The notes under the pieces are model-generated. The model had not been told where the DNA came from, made no database searches, and saw only the letters and a list, made by a program, of their open reading frames with translations. DNA of 35,155 nt from Flavobacteriales bacterium (lineage in GTDB: Bacteria; Bacteroidota; Bacteroidia; Flavobacteriales; CAJXXR01): assembly GCA_025210805.1 (NCBI GenBank), contig JAOAQX010000009.1:1-35155 (forward strand). Direction: 5' to 3'. The first letter of the stretch is position 1; the number at the start of each line of letters is the position of its first letter. The position numbers and the translations under genes are program-made. Of the stretch, positions 32,430 through 35,155 are shown piece by piece.

Positions 32430-32951
32430 ATGACAGAATTTGAATCAGCAATTATTGATGTAGTTGATTTCCCAAAAGAAGGAATTCTTTTTAAGGATAT
32501 TATGCCTGTATTAGCAAATCCGAAAGCGAGAAACCAAGCCCTCGAAGCCTTGAAAAAACACGCTCAAGAGTTTAAACCCGAAGCCATCGTAGGCATAGAA
32601 AGTAGAGGTTTTTTCTTTGGAATGCTCTTGGCTCATGAACTTGATATTCCCTTTATTCCTATCCGAAAAAAAGGAAAACTACCCGGTAAAACTCTTAGCC
32701 AGTCTTATAGTCTAGAATATGGAGAAGATCATATAGAAATACAAGAACATTCGATTCATGGTTTAGACAGGATTCTTCTTCATGATGATGTACTAGCCAC
32801 TGGAGGGACTTGTGCAGCCGCACTAAAACTCCTTCAACAAGGTAAACAACGAGAAATTGCTGTTTCTTTTTTAATGGAATTAGATTTCTTGGCAGGAAAA
32901 GATAAAATCAAAGACCTAACAAATAATATTTTTAGCTTAAAAAACTACTAA
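32430..32951 (+). CDS. apt: Adenine phosphoribosyltransferase
   Basis: This 173-residue type I phosphoribosyltransferase salvages adenine with PRPP to form AMP. It has the FPKEGILFKDI start, AIVGIESRGFFFG, the flexible loop KKGKLPG, and the PRPP-binding motif ILLHDDVLATGGT near residues 110-122. Length is close to that of E. coli Apt. It sits 12 bases upstream of the acyl-CoA dehydrogenase gene on the same strand, so they are probably co-transcribed although their pathways are unrelated. Confidence 0.95.
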   Translation: MTEFESAIIDVVDFPKEGILFKDIMPVLANPKARNQALEALKKHAQEFKPEAIVGIESRGFFFGMLLAHELDIPFIPIRKKGKLPGKTLSQSYSLEYGEDHIEIQEHSIHGLDRILLHDDVLATGGTCAAALKLLQQGKQREIAVSFLMELDFLAGKDKIKDLTNNIFSLKNY

Positions 32952-32963
32952 ACTAAAATCAGG

Positions 32964-34103
32964 ATGAATTTTTCAAAAACCGAGACACAAAATATGATTG
33001 CCGAATCTGTAAGGCAATTTGCAAAACAACATATCCTTCCAGACATGATGGAGTGGGATGAAAACCAAACCTTCCCTATCGAAGTTTTTAAAAAACTAGG
33101 TGAGTTAGGATTCATGGGGGTTCTTGTTCCCGAAGAATATGGAGGTTCTGGACTTTCCTATTTTGATTATGTAACTGTAATTGATGAAGTTTCTCAACAT
33201 TGTTCTTCTATAGGACTTTCTGTTGCCGCTCATAATTCACTTTGTACAGGACATATTTTACAGTTTGGAAACGAGGAACAAAAGAAAAAATGGCTTCCAA
33301 AACTTGCTACTGCCGAATGGATTGGTGCTTGGGGACTTACAGAACACAATACAGGATCTGATGCTGGTGGAATGAATACTACCGCTGTAAAAGATGGAGA
33401 TTACTATGTATTAAATGGAGCGAAAAACTTTATTACCCATGCCATTTCTGGAGAAATTGCTGTTGTAATTGTAAGAACAGGAGAAAAAGGAGATTCACGA
33501 GGAATGTCTGCCTTTGTGATTGAAAAAGGAACTCCAGGTTTTAGCTCAGGTAAAAAAGAAAACAAACTGGGAATGCGAGCCTCTGAAACTGCCGAACTTG
33601 TTTTTGACAATTGTAGAGTGCATAAAGACAATATGCTTGGTGAAGAAGGTGAAGGATTTATTCAGGCCATGAAAGTATTAGATGGAGGACGTATTTCCAT
33701 TGCAGCTCTTAGTTTAGGAATTGCAAAAGGAGCTTATAATGCTGCCTTAGCTTATTCAAAAGAGAGAGAACAGTTTGGTAAACCAATTTCGCAATTTCAA
33801 GCAATTGGATTCAAATTAGCAGATATGGCCACAGAAATCGATGCTTCTGAATTACTTATTTTCCAAGCATGTGATAAAAAAGAGAAAAAAGAACGTATGA
33901 CTCGTGAAGGTGCTATGGCAAAATACTACGCCTCTGAAGTAGCATGCAAAGTAGCCAATGAAGCCGTACAAATCCTAGGTGGATATGGATACACGAAAGA
34001 CTTCCCTGTAGAAAAATTCTACAGAGACGCAAAACTCTGTACCATAGGTGAAGGAACTTCTGAAATTCAAAAGCTGGTTATTTCAAAACATATTTTGGAA
34101 TAA
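32964..34103 (+). CDS. Acyl-CoA dehydrogenase
   Basis: A 379-residue FAD enzyme of the short/medium-chain acyl-CoA dehydrogenase family. Motifs include WIGAWGLTEHNTGSDA, which binds FAD and substrate, then SISALSLGIAKG-type RISIAALSLGIAKGAY, QAIGFKLADMA, and the C-terminal GYGYTKDFPVEKFYRDAK. The catalytic base is E363 in TIGEGTSEIQ. It probably introduces the 2,3-double bond in fatty or branched-chain acyl-CoA; chain-length preference cannot be told from the sequence. It is followed by a strong terminator. Confidence 0.94.
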   Translation: MNFSKTETQNMIAESVRQFAKQHILPDMMEWDENQTFPIEVFKKLGELGFMGVLVPEEYGGSGLSYFDYVTVIDEVSQHCSSIGLSVAAHNSLCTGHILQFGNEEQKKKWLPKLATAEWIGAWGLTEHNTGSDAGGMNTTAVKDGDYYVLNGAKNFITHAISGEIAVVIVRTGEKGDSRGMSAFVIEKGTPGFSSGKKENKLGMRASETAELVFDNCRVHKDNMLGEEGEGFIQAMKVLDGGRISIAALSLGIAKGAYNAALAYSKEREQFGKPISQFQAIGFKLADMATEIDASELLIFQACDKKEKKERMTREGAMAKYYASEVACKVANEAVQILGGYGYTKDFPVEKFYRDAKLCTIGEGTSEIQKLVISKHILE

Positions 34104-34146
34104 AAAGCCATTTATCAGAATATCAACTTTTTGATCACTTAAATAT

Positions 34147-34174
34147 AAACCCATTTCTAAAATGAAATGGGTTT
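34147..34174 (+). terminator. Terminator after acyl-CoA dehydrogenase
   Basis: AAACCCATTTC (34147-34157) pairs with GAAATGGGTTT (34164-34174) around a 6-base loop, followed by TTCATTTTTTT, 43 bases past the stop. Confidence 0.78.
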
Positions 34175-34220
34175 TTCATTTTTTTCCTAATTTAAAACTT
34201 CAAATTTTATTTTAAATCAG

Positions 34221-34228
34221 TATCTTTG
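34221..34228 (+). promoter_or_regulatory. Candidate -7 element for rpsU
   Basis: TATCTTTG matches TAnnTTTG exactly, 66 bases before the rpsU ATG, and directly follows the upstream terminator region. That leaves a leader of about 60 bases. Confidence 0.55.
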
Positions 34229-34294
34229 CAATTCCGATTCGTCAGAAGAGTATTGGTGAATCGCTAGCTAACATACAACTAAGAAGATATAATT

Positions 34295-34489
34295 ATGATT
34301 ATCATACCAGTAAAAGAAGGAGAAGCGATAGAAAGAGCGCTTAAAAGGTTTAAAAGAAAATTTGACAAAACTGGAAAAATGAAAGCTCTTAGAACAAGAA
34401 AGCAACACACAAAAAGATCTGTTGCAAGAAGAGCTGAGTTGATTAAAGCGGCTTATATCCAACAAAAAAGACAAGAGGAAGAAGCTTAG
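34295..34489 (+). CDS. rpsU: 30S ribosomal protein S21
   Basis: This 64-residue basic protein matches bS21, which binds the small subunit near the 3' end of 16S rRNA. The beginning MIIIPVKEGEAIERALKRFKR and the RRAELIKAAY helix with a charged tail are typical of Bacteroidota S21. It has its own promoter candidate and a strong terminator, so it is probably expressed as a single gene. Confidence 0.96.
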   Translation: MIIIPVKEGEAIERALKRFKRKFDKTGKMKALRTRKQHTKRSVARRAELIKAAYIQQKRQEEEA

Positions 34490-34510
34490 AATTTTTTACC
34501 TTGAAAAAAT

Positions 34511-34541
34511 AAAAACCATCGAAATTTCGATGGTTTTTTTT
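34511..34541 (+). terminator. Terminator after rpsU
   Basis: A perfect 28-bp palindrome, AAAAACCATCGAAA paired with TTTCGATGGTTTTT (34511-34538), continues into a T-run to 34541, starting 22 bases after the rpsU stop. Confidence 0.85.
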
Positions 34542-34590
34542 GAATCCGAACGTTTCTATATTAATCTACAATCTTCTTTTGCTCCAGCAA

Positions 34591-35155
34591 TTATTTTTGC
34601 TTCTTTTGAATTTCATTGATTTCCTTTTTTGTTAAACCTGTGAGTTTAACAATGGTCGCAATATCAATTCCAAGTTTTAAAGACTCAATAACCACATTCT
34701 TTTTCTCTTCTTCAATTCCTTGTTCGATCCCCTGTTCTATTCCTTGTTCTATTCCTTGTTCAAAACTATAATCCAAGGAGTTTTGGATATCCCGATAATA
34801 TTTCAAACTTCCTTCATAGTTTTCGTATTCGTCACGGGTCATTTTTGCTACTTCGGCGGCTTCAAAAAGTTTTTCGAAAATGGTTTCTCTTAGAGCATCA
34901 GGTACTCTATCAAGTTTATGGAGGTTTTTTATCACATAAAGCCATTTATCAAATCTGGTTTCTAGTTCGCCAACAGACTTGTTAAAATTGGGCATTTCGA
35001 GGTAGATAAAAGTAAGCTTATCATAGAATACTTTGTGGGTGTCAATATCCACCAACTGCACTTCGTGGAGGTATTTTTCTTTTTCCTCCTCGGTGTCGCC
35101 ATCATTGTCAAATACAAAATCGAGAATCCCGATAGTGTAAACAGATTTTAGTTCA
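34591..35155 (-). CDS. Rpn/PD-(D/E)XK nuclease family transposase, partial
   Basis: The reading frame is open to the right edge, so this is the C-terminal part of a longer gene (188 codons visible). From the edge inward it reads SVYTIGILDFVFD, a polar stretch, HEVQLVDI, KVFYDKLTFIYLEMPNFNK, and then a helical region. This matches the C-terminal two-thirds of Rpn-type recombination-promoting nuclease / PDDEXK transposase proteins. The nuclease core residues lie mainly off the window. A run of four EQGI units (encoded by 34714-34761) precedes a helix-turn-helix-like end (LGIDIATIVKLTGLTKKEI). The GTG at 35061 is internal, not a start. Confidence 0.82.
   Translation of the reverse strand, partial: ELKSVYTIGILDFVFDNDGDTEEEKEKYLHEVQLVDIDTHKVFYDKLTFIYLEMPNFNKSVGELETRFDKWLYVIKNLHKLDRVPDALRETIFEKLFEAAEVAKMTRDEYENYEGSLKYYRDIQNSLDYSFEQGIEQGIEQGIEQGIEEEKKNVVIESLKLGIDIATIVKLTGLTKKEINEIQKKQK
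34714..34761 (-). repeat. Four in-frame 12-bp repeats (EQGI) in Rpn-like gene
   Basis: Four consecutive 12-base units each encode Glu-Gln-Gly-Ile with only third-position differences. They form a predicted helical linker before the C-terminal helices. Such short in-frame tandem repeats can change copy number by slippage without breaking the frame. Confidence 0.85.

Noticed and set aside
35059-35061. GTG as the start of the Rpn-like gene
   Set aside because: The frame continues open to the window edge with conserved family residues (YTIGILDFVFD), so the GTG is internal.

Overview
The window looks like chromosomal DNA of a member of the Bacteroidota, most likely order Flavobacteriales. It is AT-rich, carries a type IX secretion C-terminal sorting domain protein, and has several TAnnTTTG promoter elements typical of the phylum. 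Its genes also have flavobacterial architectures: DUF2851, a fused E1 dehydrogenase, and a SCO/DUF420/COX IV cluster. Genus and species cannot be fixed from the sequence alone. No rRNA gene, intact tRNA gene, phage or IS transposase was seen. A partial Rpn-type nuclease/transposase gene runs off the right edge.

Layout. (1) 1-1360: one end of a CRISPR array with sixteen intact 48-bp repeats and 29-30 bp spacers. The repeat resembles type II-C repeats of Bacteroidota, and a 17th terminal repeat is split by a 52-bp insert. No cas gene lies anywhere to its right. (2) 1556-7876: a DUF3995 membrane protein, then a packed six-gene plus-strand operon (DUF2851, PspC-like, K+ channel with RCK domains, RmlD-like reductase, AGCS amino-acid symporter, helix-hairpin-helix membrane protein). 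(3) 7927-10655, minus strand: two unknown lipoproteins and an Xaa-Pro aminopeptidase. (4) 10839-11009: a non-coding tandem repeat built of hairpins. (5) 11245-12066: a tandem-domain universal stress protein. (6) 12206-15614, minus strand: subunits III and IV of a haem-copper oxidase with SCO-type copper chaperone, DUF420 protein and two unknown membrane proteins. (7) 15822-19353, minus strand: a lipoprotein, a fused alpha/beta 2-oxoacid dehydrogenase E1, and a small four-cysteine protein. (8) 19497-20434, plus strand: glutathione peroxidase and an OhrR-like MarR regulator with overlapping ends, a likely peroxide-response unit. (9) 20695-23538: a one-protein two-component system (7TMR-DISM sensor, kinase, receiver, AraC output). 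(10) 23594-32143, minus strand: T9SS cargo, PhoD-like phosphatase, pentapeptide/ion-channel-like protein, 5-formyl-THF cyclo-ligase, thioredoxin reductase, and an hmgA-hppD tyrosine-degradation operon. (11) 32430-34489, plus strand: apt, acyl-CoA dehydrogenase and rpsU. (12) 34591-35155: the Rpn-like fragment.

Most of the content is ordinary housekeeping and catabolic flavobacterial DNA. I do not see a convincing new multi-gene system. The places most worth a second look are the CRISPR terminus (interrupted repeat, repeat-embedded promoter, apparent duplicated spacer, adjacent tRNA-like scrap), the structured intergenic tandem repeat, the palindromes in the gpx and hmgA upstream regions, and the pentapeptide-repeat protein with a channel-like C-terminus.
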